A DNA stretch of 64,000 nt from contig MGQB01000036.1 of NCBI GenBank assembly GCA_001797675.1, positions 93,939 through 157,938 on the forward strand, in the 5' to 3' direction. How positions within the stretch are numbered: the stretch's first letter is position 1; each line of letters begins with the position of its first letter. Position numbers and translations under genes: made by a program. The stretch comes from Deltaproteobacteria bacterium RBG_13_43_22. Lineage in GTDB: Bacteria; Desulfobacterota; RBG-13-43-22. Shown piece after piece: positions 55,114 to 63,740 of the stretch. The notes below the pieces were generated by a model that worked only from the letters and a program-made list of their open reading frames with translations, was not told the origin of the DNA and made no database searches.

Positions 55114-55522
55114 GAAAATTTTTACAGACACCAATATCTTCCTGCGTTACCTGACCAACGACGTCCCGGAACAAGCCGACGCTGTGGAAAAAATTTTCCG
55201 CCTGGCCGCTGCAGGTGAGATCCTATTGACGACCAACAGCTTAGTCCTTGCCGAAATCGTTTGGACCCTGGAGTCTTATTATCGGTTGTCCCGGGAGGAT
55301 ATCCAGGCAAAGGTGCTTGCCATTTTAAATACCCCGGGACTTGAAGTCGCCGATTCCGACCTTATTTTGCAGGCCATTACCTGGTACCAGGAAAAAAATA
55401 TTGATTTCCTCGATGGTTATAACGAGGCCTGGATGACCTCCCAGGGGATAAAAACCGCCTTTACCTTCGACCAAAAACACTTTTCACGAATGGAAGGGAT
55501 CTCCATCAACATCCCTGTTTAA
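55103..55522 (+). CDS. PIN-domain toxin (VapC)
   Basis: A 139-residue PIN-domain ribonuclease. The acidic residues are all present: D9 (TDTNIFLRYL), E51 (LAEIVWTL), D101/D104 (IDFLDGYNEAW) and D123 (TFDQKHF). VapC toxins cut tRNA or rRNA and block translation when antitoxin is lost. Its stop codon overlaps that of the convergent epimerase gene within the shared TTAA at 55519-55522. It probably stabilises this region or is a hitchhiker. Confidence 0.85.
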   Translation: MNPEKIFTDTNIFLRYLTNDVPEQADAVEKIFRLAAAGEILLTTNSLVLAEIVWTLESYYRLSREDIQAKVLAILNTPGLEVADSDLILQAITWYQEKNIDFLDGYNEAWMTSQGIKTAFTFDQKHFSRMEGISINIPV

Positions 55523-56484
55523 ACCTTGATTTTTAAATATTCATAAACCCGCCGCATGCCGGCCACCAGATCAGTCTGCGGAACCCAGTCCATTTCCAGT
55601 TTAAAGCGTGAGTTATCCAGAATGTTAATAGGAACATCGAACATTCTTGAAGGTAAATATTGCACTCTTACAGGTATTTTCAATTCGTTTCGGATGATCT
55701 CAATTATATCGTTTAAAGAATATCCAACACCACTGGAAATATTATAAATGCGGTTACCTCCCCGGTGTTCAATTAATTTGGCAATTCCTTGCACCATATC
55801 AGTTACATAAAGATAATCCCGCTTTATCGAACCATCTCCCCAAATCTCAATCGGTTGCCCTTTTAATCCACATTCCAGAAATACCCCTATCACCCCCTGC
55901 CCGATATTGAGGTGTTGTCCTTCACCATAAACATTGGCCGGTCGGCAAATTCGGTAATCAATCCCTTGGATGTTGGCGTACAGGGCTATATATTTTTCAA
56001 TGGCCAGCTTGGTGATCCCATAGGAGCTTATAGGCTCAGTGGGATGGTTCTCCCCTATTGGATTTTTTTGGGGAATACCGTAGACGGTGCCACCGGAGGA
56101 AATGTATATTATGCGTTTCAGTTTAGTTTTATGAAGCTGCGATAACCAGCTGACATGAGGTACGACGTTGGTCTGCACATCGTAGACCGGATCCTGCATG
56201 GATGCTCCGGGAACAGTGGTATGAATTAGGTCTATGACGACATCCATATTCTCCAATGACCGTAAAATATCTTCCGGTCTTTCGGCATCGCCTTCTTCGA
56301 TTTCAACTTTTTCCTGTATGTCTGCTATTAATTTGCGGGAATTATACAGCTTGTCAAAAAGCCGTACCGAATAGCCTTCCTTAAGCAATAACCGACTGAG
56401 GTGGCTGCCGATAAAACCCAATCCTCCCAACACAAGAACCCGGGTTTTTTTTTCTCCACCGGTATGGTTATCAATAAGGGTCAT
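55519..56484 (-). CDS. NAD-dependent nucleotide-sugar epimerase/dehydratase (GalE-like SDR)
   Basis: The 321-residue SDR has VLVLGGLGFIGSHLSRLLL as the nucleotide site, YISSGGTVYG and the catalytic SSYGITK (YxxxK intact), with the RPANVYGEGQHLNIGQ and WGDGSIKRDYLYVTDMV blocks of UDP-glucose 4-epimerase-like proteins. It would interconvert UDP-hexoses or hexuronates. It runs convergently into vapC, sharing 4 bp. The upstream gap of 132 bp carries an inverted repeat at 56539. Confidence 0.8.
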   Translation of the reverse strand: MTLIDNHTGGEKKTRVLVLGGLGFIGSHLSRLLLKEGYSVRLFDKLYNSRKLIADIQEKVEIEEGDAERPEDILRSLENMDVVIDLIHTTVPGASMQDPVYDVQTNVVPHVSWLSQLHKTKLKRIIYISSGGTVYGIPQKNPIGENHPTEPISSYGITKLAIEKYIALYANIQGIDYRICRPANVYGEGQHLNIGQGVIGVFLECGLKGQPIEIWGDGSIKRDYLYVTDMVQGIAKLIEHRGGNRIYNISSGVGYSLNDIIEIIRNELKIPVRVQYLPSRMFDVPINILDNSRFKLEMDWVPQTDLVAGMRRVYEYLKIKV

Positions 56485-56538
56485 TAGATTCTTACACTAT
56501 GAGTCTGAGAATGTATCTTTAACAAAAAAAGGCCGTTT

Positions 56539-56589
56539 CGAGTTGCGGGTTATTGAAGAAAAGGTTCGACTTTTTAAACACGCAACTCG
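56539..56589. repeat. Inverted repeat, possible terminator
   Basis: CGAGTTGCG at 56539 pairs with CGCAACTCG at 56581 across a 33-nt loop, and the neighbouring GGGTTA and TAACCC words add further pairs. On the minus strand it is followed by a run of seven T. It could end the transcript of the 56617 gene or be a dispersed repeat. Confidence 0.35.
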
Positions 56590-56616
56590 TAACCCGTAAC
56601 CCACAACAGAAAAACT

Positions 56617-58725
56617 TCAATTCTGTTTGGTTAAAATTTCTTTATAATACTCAACAAGATCATCGATGTAACGGTCAAAGTGAAAATGTTTTTCTGCCGT
56701 GGAGCGTGCGCCATCAGACAACTTCCAGCACAATGAAGGATTATTAATCATTTCAATGAGTCTCTTGATTAAACCTTCCTCATCATCAATTTCAATGATA
56801 AAGCCGTTATGTCCATTCTTTATTGCTTCTCTCTGTCCTCCTACGTCATAGGAAATTACGGGTACACCACAAGCAAGGGCATTAAGACAGGTCAGTGATA
56901 AATTTTCGGCTTTTGTCGGGTAAAGCAGAACATCGCAGAGGTTCAGAGCGCTGGCTAACTCGTGGGTCTGCCGTAAATAGGGCAAAACAGTTACCGAAAG
57001 CTCCGGCGGCACGATGTTTCTTATTTCATGACCTCCGTGCCCCACAACCAGCAATTCAACCTTTCCAGGCAATTGCTCGCCCAGTTTCCCCAATTTTTTG
57101 ATAATAGGGACAATCCCCTTTCGCGGGTCCAAAAGGTAACTGTGCAAAAGACCGACTACAAAACGGGGTATTGACGGCAACCCGAATTTCCGCAAGCAGC
57201 TTTCGCGATCAAGTTTCCGGTAGCAATGAACATCAATTCCATAATGGATGACTTTAGCAGGCCGTCGGGCCACAAAGGTTTTTTCATAAAAAGCGGCCAG
57301 GGCCTGTGTATGATAAAGCAGATAAAACTTAGAATGGGGAATGAAAAAACGTTTCACTTTCCATAATGTTTTTGTGGCATCTCGGGAAATTCCCGGCCAT
57401 GGTTCGTTCAGATTCTTACACTCATCACATCCCGTTAAAAATCGATCACAATCAATTGGATAGGGGCAATAACCGGTGGAGAGATATTTATCCACAGGCG
57501 AAACGACGATGCGCTTAACCCAACTTAAAAGACTTAAAAGCGGCAGGCTCACATAATGCCCGTGAAGATTATGAAAATGCCAGACATCGGATGTACCGAG
57601 CCAGGGCCAGAGGCCCAGTAAAGCCGTTGAGGGAAATACCAGATCATTCCAACCGGTAAGTCTTGCCTGTCCCCTTTCGACAAGCCTTTCCAAGGGCATA
57701 CGAGGCAGTTGATGAACAAAGAACGGCGGCTCTTCATCCAGATGTGCATTTCCCACATATACACGGGCATCATGCCCACGTTCAATTAATGCTCTGGCGG
57801 TATTATAAATTAGTCGTTCCGAGCCGGAGCCGATATTTGCCGGATGCGAGGTAAAAAAAGCCACTTTCAGCTTCCGCCCGGCTGAAGCTGAAAAAAAATG
57901 GCCCGTTGTGATCTTCCTTTCCGCGTCGTTATCGGATTGAGGATTATCCGGATAGAAAATATGTACGGGTATGTTTTTTAAGTAATATAAAAGACACTTA
58001 CAGAAATTGAGAATCTCCGGCTCGTCAATATAAGCAAAACAGGCTTTCAGTTCCCGGTCCAAACTTCCTGATCGATTCTCCCGTTTTAAGTACTCTGCCA
58101 CAATCCGGCCGAAACTCTCAAAGAATTCCTGCTGCCAGTTCTGCGGGTGTTTGGCATGATAGGCGAAGGGAGTGACCAGCCTCCGCACCGGGACACCTTT
58201 AGTTATAGGAACAAGAGGAAGCCAATAGTCCCACCAGGGAAGCCCTAAACAAAAATCCGTTTTTGAATACAGGCCGAGAATCTTTTTTTCAAAGAAAAAA
58301 AAGTCAAAGCCTCCAAAATATTCTTCTTGATCGGTAAGACCCTCAAGCGAATCGACATCGATTCTGGAGCCGAAAATAAAAGCACCACGCGCCTGATCAT
58401 TTATAAATTTAATAAGGTCATCGTTGGCAGACAAAAAAATATCGGAATTAATGATCCCGCATATCTGACCATCGGCCTTTTCCAGGGTTTGCAGAACATC
58501 GTCTAAATAAACCAAAGGTTTCCCGGCCATGTGGGTTGCATCTCTATGAACCTCCATAAAATTAACCGTGCCAAAATGTTGCTGAAGCCTTTTGATTTCC
58601 TCGCCGCTGTTCACGGAAACAACCTCCAAGCCCAGTTTTTCCCAGCTCTTAATATTTTCTATTTGCGTTTCGATATTAAACGGCGTCAGGCTGGTGACAA
58701 CGGTAATGTTATTTTCGAAAGGCAT
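56617..58725 (-). CDS. Two-domain protein: N-terminal GT-A-like domain plus GT4 glycosyltransferase
   Basis: About 702 residues. The C-terminal half (about 285-702) is a GT4 enzyme: KVAFFTSHPANIGSGSERL, YGIDVHCYRKL, LHSYLLDPRKGIVPII, and the donor-binding LYPTKAENLSLTCLNALACG. The N-terminal about 280 residues look like a GT-A-type domain (ITVVTSLTPFNIETQIENI, GIINSDIFLSANDDL) of no named family to me. The start is ATG at 58725; TTG at 58731 is alternative. It precedes the epimerase in transcription. A cysteine-rich segment (CPYPIDCDRFLTGCDEC) lies mid-domain, as in some sulfoquinovose/WcaC-type GT4 proteins. Confidence 0.75.
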   Translation of the reverse strand: MPFENNITVVTSLTPFNIETQIENIKSWEKLGLEVVSVNSGEEIKRLQQHFGTVNFMEVHRDATHMAGKPLVYLDDVLQTLEKADGQICGIINSDIFLSANDDLIKFINDQARGAFIFGSRIDVDSLEGLTDQEEYFGGFDFFFFEKKILGLYSKTDFCLGLPWWDYWLPLVPITKGVPVRRLVTPFAYHAKHPQNWQQEFFESFGRIVAEYLKRENRSGSLDRELKACFAYIDEPEILNFCKCLLYYLKNIPVHIFYPDNPQSDNDAERKITTGHFFSASAGRKLKVAFFTSHPANIGSGSERLIYNTARALIERGHDARVYVGNAHLDEEPPFFVHQLPRMPLERLVERGQARLTGWNDLVFPSTALLGLWPWLGTSDVWHFHNLHGHYVSLPLLSLLSWVKRIVVSPVDKYLSTGYCPYPIDCDRFLTGCDECKNLNEPWPGISRDATKTLWKVKRFFIPHSKFYLLYHTQALAAFYEKTFVARRPAKVIHYGIDVHCYRKLDRESCLRKFGLPSIPRFVVGLLHSYLLDPRKGIVPIIKKLGKLGEQLPGKVELLVVGHGGHEIRNIVPPELSVTVLPYLRQTHELASALNLCDVLLYPTKAENLSLTCLNALACGVPVISYDVGGQREAIKNGHNGFIIEIDDEEGLIKRLIEMINNPSLCWKLSDGARSTAEKHFHFDRYIDDLVEYYKEILTKQN

Positions 58726-58921
58726 TAACAAACTATCTCAATTTATCAAATTATTTAACCGGGCAGTCGGCTTTCATGAGACCTTTAAAATACACCAAAT
58801 TAATGGTTTCGATCTAAGGTTATTACTCAGCGCATGAGGCTGTATTGAAATGATCATTTTTATCATTCCGATGCGTAATCTGACGGCAGATATAGGGTTA
58901 AAAGAAGCCGCAGAGCCCACC

Positions 58922-59410
58922 CTATCTCTCCACCTTGACATTAACGGCAAGAGGCGCAGCGCCTTTATGATTGAACCAGGCGACATTATGCTGAAACATG
59001 GAAAAATACAAGGTATAATCCCCTGGCTGAGAAGGGGCCTGGACAGTCACTTTAAAAGGAACCGATTCTCCGGGCTTTAAAACGTTCGGTAATAAAGAAA
59101 CCCCCTGTTCTTGGTTAACTTTTTCCCCGGCATTGTTGTACCATAAGAAACCGAGAGCTACCAGATTTGTACCTTTATCATCGCTCCCTTTGTTCTGCCA
59201 GGCTTCACTGCCGGTGTTTTTGACGATAACATCCATGGCCGACTTTTCCCCTGCTTTCATCTTCTGCGGCGGAGACGGGGCCGTAATCTCTTGTTGAAAG
59301 ACGGTAAGCGGGACTGCCACGGTCACTTCAACCCCTTTTTTTTCGCTGCACGCCGCCATAATAACAAGCAACACCATCATACCAAGTAACCCACATTGTT
59401 TTCTAACCAT
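58922..59410 (-). CDS. Lipoprotein with NBR1-central/CARDB-like Ig domain
   Basis: About 162 residues. The start is the ATG at 59410, preceded by GGAGG, giving a lipoprotein signal MVRKQCGLLGMMVLLVIMAAC with a lipobox. A longer frame up to 59545 only translates an upstream repeat and is rejected. The mature part is an Ig-like beta-sandwich (KNTGSEAW, LGFLWYN, LLPNVLKPGESVPF, APSQPGDYTLYF, HNVAWF) similar to domains often attached to glycan-locus enzymes. Role unknown; perhaps a periplasmic glycan-binding or assembly factor. Confidence 0.7.
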   Translation of the reverse strand: MVRKQCGLLGMMVLLVIMAACSEKKGVEVTVAVPLTVFQQEITAPSPPQKMKAGEKSAMDVIVKNTGSEAWQNKGSDDKGTNLVALGFLWYNNAGEKVNQEQGVSLLPNVLKPGESVPFKVTVQAPSQPGDYTLYFSMFQHNVAWFNHKGAAPLAVNVKVER

Positions 59411-59485
59411 TATCAACCTCCATCTATCCTTTTCATTATTCTCTTTTTGGTAATAAGAATCCCCAAATAGAATAAACATAAAGTC

Positions 59486-59571
59486 CCTGGATTCCGGGTC
59501 AAGCGCGGAATGACGAGGAATAAAAATTTCCCCCTTCTTCGTCACCCCGGCGCAAGCCGGGGTCCAGAGTT
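59486..59571. repeat. REPIN-like pair of inverted repeats
   Basis: A first unit, CTGGATTCCGGG...CGGAATGACGA, and a second unit, TCGTCACCCCGGCGCAAGCCGGGGTCCAG (reading right), are facing copies of one repeat family, each with an internal hairpin. Such pairs are dispersed through many proteobacterial genomes. It lies in the 5' region of the lipoprotein gene. Confidence 0.6.
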
Positions 59572-59635
59572 TATTCTTTTCTTAATAATGTGTAGTGTCA
59601 TTCAATGATGATTCTGTTGAAGTCATCTTTTCTCG

Positions 59636-60931
59636 TTACACGTCGTTTTGCCAAAGGTTTTTCACCCAAGCTTGATTCTGCCAGTCCCCTTTATCTCCGG
59701 AGCGGATATGAACTCCGAAATCCCGGCAGTCCCTATATGTTTCCGGCAAAGGGCAAATAGCCTCCGGACTCCAATCCGCAAGCAGTATAAAGTCTTCCCT
59801 TTCACTTTTCCTTCCCCAGAATCGGAACTGAGGTTGCCGATATCGCTTACACGAGGCTTTCAAAAAAAGTCTTTCACGGGTACCGGAAGGCTCTCGGACA
59901 ATCGTTAGGGTAACGTTTTTCGCCCAAACGCTTCTCAGAATTTTAAGTTGTTTCTGTTTCGAAACCTGAAACAAACTAACAAGCCGAAGCAGACTTTTCT
60001 TCGGGGAAGTCGTCATTTCCACTTCATCAAGATTTTTTTTCTGATATTCAGAAATCATCTGGGTCAAAACAAAACGCTCAATAACTTGAAAATCATCATC
60101 TTGAAATTCTTCATACCCTCTTATCGACAGCTCCAGGGCAAAGCCGTATTGTTTTTCTATAATCGCAAAAATACAGCCCAGTAAAAAATCCCTTTTACTG
60201 AAGTGCCTTTGGGAAAATGAATTCAAATAGATGAGCTCCGCCCAGTTTGGGGAAGTCCTGACCGCCTGCAAGGCCTCTTTTTCAGAAGCATCCAAGTTCT
60301 GCAATATATCCTGGTTAATCCTCCGGAAGCCGAGAATCTTAATATCCGACATCCAGAAAGGCAGTGTATCCATATAGGCCATCAGATGGTGCAACTTGTC
60401 CTCGCCTTGATAGACGTCAATAATCCCCGGTTCAAATTCGGCAGCCAGGATTTTATTAATAATAATTTCACCAAGGCTTTGGAATAGGCGCAAATCCGTT
60501 CCCTGGGTATCCGCCTTAAACCAATCTATTTTCTTCAGTCCTAAATCCGCGAGTGCACCCTTTAATTGTACGGTTTTAAGCATGACTGTTTTTTCAACTC
60601 TGAATAATTCGGTGAATTCCCAATCTTTTAGTTTATCCGGATCGGGAGGTAAGGTGCTGGAGCAATAAGGGGATTTCGTAAGATAAAAGTTAAGTTCCGA
60701 AATTTCGCGGTCTGTGACTATTCGATTAAAAACATATAGTTTTTGATAGTTTTCATTTTCTTTTTCGACAAAATTCATCTCCCGGTCATCCGCATCAAAA
60801 GCAACACAAACGGAAAACCGGGCTATTTCTTTCCATTTTTCAGGCAAAGAGTCAGACGCGCCTATATCCAGTAAAATGGGCGGCTCGTTTACAAATTCAA
60901 CCCTTCCTAAAATTCTGGAAATAATCGACAT
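59636..60931 (-). CDS. FkbM-like methyltransferase with C-terminal shared module
   Basis: The 431-residue protein has an N-terminal SAM-methyltransferase of the FkbM type (ILLDIGASDSLPEKW; FDADDREMNF; IDWFKADTQGTDLRLF). A middle helical segment follows (about 190-340). The last about 90 residues (342-431; RQPQFRFWGRK, FILLADWSPE, DFGVHIRSGDK, QNQAWV) are clearly homologous to the C-terminus of the GT9-GT2 fusion at 60964. The two genes are adjacent, with 32 bp between. Acceptor unknown. Confidence 0.7.
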   Translation of the reverse strand: MSIISRILGRVEFVNEPPILLDIGASDSLPEKWKEIARFSVCVAFDADDREMNFVEKENENYQKLYVFNRIVTDREISELNFYLTKSPYCSSTLPPDPDKLKDWEFTELFRVEKTVMLKTVQLKGALADLGLKKIDWFKADTQGTDLRLFQSLGEIIINKILAAEFEPGIIDVYQGEDKLHHLMAYMDTLPFWMSDIKILGFRRINQDILQNLDASEKEALQAVRTSPNWAELIYLNSFSQRHFSKRDFLLGCIFAIIEKQYGFALELSIRGYEEFQDDDFQVIERFVLTQMISEYQKKNLDEVEMTTSPKKSLLRLVSLFQVSKQKQLKILRSVWAKNVTLTIVREPSGTRERLFLKASCKRYRQPQFRFWGRKSEREDFILLADWSPEAICPLPETYRDCRDFGVHIRSGDKGDWQNQAWVKNLWQNDV

Positions 60932-60963
60932 GATGTTTGTGCGCCTAAAAAATTAAGCCGCTC

Positions 60964-63621
60964 TCACTGCTCATTGATGACCCAAGCCTGATTCTGCAAG
61001 TCCTTTTTGTTTCCGGATCGGACATGCACCCCGTAATCACTGCAATGTTTATGTTCATCCAAAAGAATTAAGGTGTCTTCCGGCCCCCAGTCCCTCAATA
61101 AAACAAATTCATCATTTTTTTTCCCCCAGAAGCGAAATTGCGGCCGCCGGTATCCCAAGCAATGGACCCTCAATAAACGCTGGTCATTCATTCGTTCCAC
61201 AACCACTCTCAGATCTTTTTTCCAGAACTCTTTCAGCTGTTGATACCGTCCCGGTCCGATAAGACCTTTCAACATCCGTTTCAAACCAAGCCTGTATTCG
61301 GGGAATAACGGCGCTGCCGGATGTTTAACCTGGGCTTTAAGATAATATAACATGGCCCCCCAAATCTTCCCGGAATCGAGACAGCGCAAAGCTTCGTTGA
61401 TTAAATTGGCGCCTTCCGCATAGTGCTGGGTAATGGAACTTCTCGTCAGCCGGTATTGAAATTTCAACAGCAGCCGAACAGGGCTCCAGAAAGGCGGCCA
61501 GTACTGCCTGCTCACCTTAATCAGCTCGACCCGCGGACCGAAGTTGTCGGCATAGCATTTTGCCTCCGGGTGGAGCCGGTACCTGGCTGTATAGGCGTCG
61601 ATGCGCCGGAAGGCGGTCTTCCGGCTCATTCTCAGCCATAGGTCGTAGTCCATGGCAAAGAATAAATTTTCTTTAACCGGCCCGCAGGAATCCCACATCT
61701 TCCTGGTCCAGAAAATGGCCGGTTGGCTGATAGGGCCGTATTTCCAGAAACGCAGCAGCATACCATGATCGAAACGTTCATATCGATTGGCCGGATGCTC
61801 GTCGATAATATTACCCTCCGCATCCATAAAGCGGCTATAGCCCATTACCACAGCATGGCCGTCTATAATACCCTTTACCGCGGCCTTAACGGCGCCCGGT
61901 TCATACTCGTCATCCGCGCACAGCCAGGCGAGAATATCGCCCTGCGCCAAGGCAAACCCCTTATTGATGGCATGAGACTGGCCCCGATCCTTTTGTGAGT
62001 GAACGATAAGATGAGGATATCGACTGCAAATATCCAGTGTAGCATCCGTCGATCCACCGTCCACGATAATATGTTCCAGATTCGGATAATCCTGATTTAA
62101 AACGCTCTGAATACATTGATCAATCCACTTGGCCCCGTTGAATACCGGGGTAATAATACTGACCAGCGGCAAAACCTGCATGGCCTGCTCATTAATTCTC
62201 TTTAATTCTGCGTTTCTTAACTTAAGTTCGGACACCCAGTTATCGCGCTTTTGTATCTCATCCACAGCCTGATGATAGACATCCCGCAATTCCGCAAGCC
62301 AGTTATCCCGCTTCTCTATCTCATCCACAGCCTGTTCATAAATCTTATGTAGTTCCGATAGTTGCTTCTTGCTTTTAAGAAGTTCCTCTTCTGCCCGTTC
62401 AAGTTCCTGATGTAATCTTTTATAATGATTATTCCCCTTTTCCAAGAGCTCATTGATGGAGTTATCCAAAGATAATCCCTTGTGGATTTCAAGTTTGCAG
62501 ATATTACCATTCAAGAAGCGTTCTATCCCGGTGACAACTTGCTCTACCGCAACCAACCTGATGCAGGGAGCGTCCGCAAGCCAACAGTACCGCCAGAGAC
62601 AAGAGGCACAGGGGAGTTCCTGAGTCAATACAATGCCGCAGTCGGCAGCGGGCAAAAACCGAGGCCATGTTCCACCGCCAAATATCGCTATAATGGGCTT
62701 TCCCAGGGCGGCCGACATATGCATCAAACCGGTATCGTTGCCAAAATAAAACAAGGATTGCGCAGCAAGCGCACAGGCCAGAGGTATATCGTCTCCCTTT
62801 CCCAACCAGACCGCGGGGTTTGCTCCGCCCCGCCGCGCCAGTTCGGCCACTTGGTCAACAATACCTTTTTCCTTTTTATGGCCGGCAATCAGCGTTTTCA
62901 AGGCCTGTTTTTTTTCTAAGTGGACAATGACCTCCGCAAAATTTTCTTCCGGCCAGGTTTTAAAAGAAACATTGGTCACTCCGGCAGGAAAACAGAAAAC
63001 AAACTCTCCCTTTCTCAGTCCAATGCCCTCAAGCACATCACCGGCTTTTTGGATTTCTTTTTCAGGTAATACTAATTGCGGCCGGGGAATCGCCTTTTGA
63101 TCCGGGGCAATATGATTCCAGTAAACCTGATATTTTTCCGTCTCATGCATGTTTTCTTCCACGGGAATATATTCATCATAGAGACATTCCGGCATTTGCA
63201 TTGCTAAATCCACCAATATTGCTTTCAGAAAATCATGAGTCCCCTGGGGGCCGCCAAGCACCAGGCGCTTTACGCCCGGCAATGAAACAGCAATCAGGTC
63301 ATCAAGCCAGGTGCGATTATAGGTTGTCGTCAACAGCAAATCATATCCGTTGTAAACAATTTCATTCAACAGCGGTTTAATTTCTTCCTCCACGGCCGGC
63401 TTTCTGTGAAGTACAATGCTTGTAGTTTTCCAGATCAACCGTTCGGGATACAGGGGGGCAAGCTGTTCATATCCCCGGCGCACCAGCAAAGTGATTTGGG
63501 TATTTTGGAGATAATCGGATAGAGCTGAAATAAATCCCTGTAAAAGGACGATATCGCCAAAGGTATCAAAACGCGGCAGCAAGATATTTTTATATGTTTT
63601 TATATTGAGGTTATTCGGCAC
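60964..63621 (-). CDS. Multi-domain GT9-coiled coil-GT2 glycosyltransferase with C-terminal shared module
   Basis: The 885-residue protein starts with a GT9 (heptosyltransferase-like) domain (about 1-375; NILLPRFDTFGDIVLLQGF, YFGNDTGLMHMSAALGKP). A coiled coil follows (about 390-485; two near-repeats of QAVDEIEKRDNW), then a GT2 domain (about 488-720; VSIITPVFNGAKWIDQCI, VDGGSTDAT, WLCADDEYEPG, AMDYDLWLRMS), a helical linker, and a C-terminal module (about 805-885) shared with the FkbM-like protein. The coiled coil would bring two transferase domains together and may oligomerise them. Start is GTG at 63621 after GGGTGA. It would add two different sugars. Confidence 0.8.
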   Translation of the reverse strand: MPNNLNIKTYKNILLPRFDTFGDIVLLQGFISALSDYLQNTQITLLVRRGYEQLAPLYPERLIWKTTSIVLHRKPAVEEEIKPLLNEIVYNGYDLLLTTTYNRTWLDDLIAVSLPGVKRLVLGGPQGTHDFLKAILVDLAMQMPECLYDEYIPVEENMHETEKYQVYWNHIAPDQKAIPRPQLVLPEKEIQKAGDVLEGIGLRKGEFVFCFPAGVTNVSFKTWPEENFAEVIVHLEKKQALKTLIAGHKKEKGIVDQVAELARRGGANPAVWLGKGDDIPLACALAAQSLFYFGNDTGLMHMSAALGKPIIAIFGGGTWPRFLPAADCGIVLTQELPCASCLWRYCWLADAPCIRLVAVEQVVTGIERFLNGNICKLEIHKGLSLDNSINELLEKGNNHYKRLHQELERAEEELLKSKKQLSELHKIYEQAVDEIEKRDNWLAELRDVYHQAVDEIQKRDNWVSELKLRNAELKRINEQAMQVLPLVSIITPVFNGAKWIDQCIQSVLNQDYPNLEHIIVDGGSTDATLDICSRYPHLIVHSQKDRGQSHAINKGFALAQGDILAWLCADDEYEPGAVKAAVKGIIDGHAVVMGYSRFMDAEGNIIDEHPANRYERFDHGMLLRFWKYGPISQPAIFWTRKMWDSCGPVKENLFFAMDYDLWLRMSRKTAFRRIDAYTARYRLHPEAKCYADNFGPRVELIKVSRQYWPPFWSPVRLLLKFQYRLTRSSITQHYAEGANLINEALRCLDSGKIWGAMLYYLKAQVKHPAAPLFPEYRLGLKRMLKGLIGPGRYQQLKEFWKKDLRVVVERMNDQRLLRVHCLGYRRPQFRFWGKKNDEFVLLRDWGPEDTLILLDEHKHCSDYGVHVRSGNKKDLQNQAWVINEQ

Positions 63622-63667
63622 AACTTCACCCTATGATTTATTTCTGATCACCGGCCCTCCGATTGGA

Positions 63668-63691
63668 AGCTTTGAATTAATGGTCTAGAGT
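63668..63691. repeat. Short intergenic repeat AGCTTTGAATTAATGGT, copy 2
   Basis: Matches 4741-4764 over 17 identical bases. It lies in the gap between the GT9-GT2 gene and the repeat-protein gene at the window end. Confidence 0.4.
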
Positions 63692-63740
63692 TCAACTATT
63701 TTATAACCAGAAATTTCAACTACCTTTAGATTGCCTTTCT

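Noticed and set aside
58774..58986. Small frames around 58.8-59.0 kb and most plus-strand frames of the window
   Set aside because: They are shadows of minus-strand genes or lie in gaps without ribosome sites or protein-like composition.
59411..59545. N-terminal extension of the lipoprotein gene (PRHSALDPESRDF text)
   Set aside because: It translates a REP-type repeat. The ATG at 59410 has GGAGG upstream and gives a proper lipoprotein signal.
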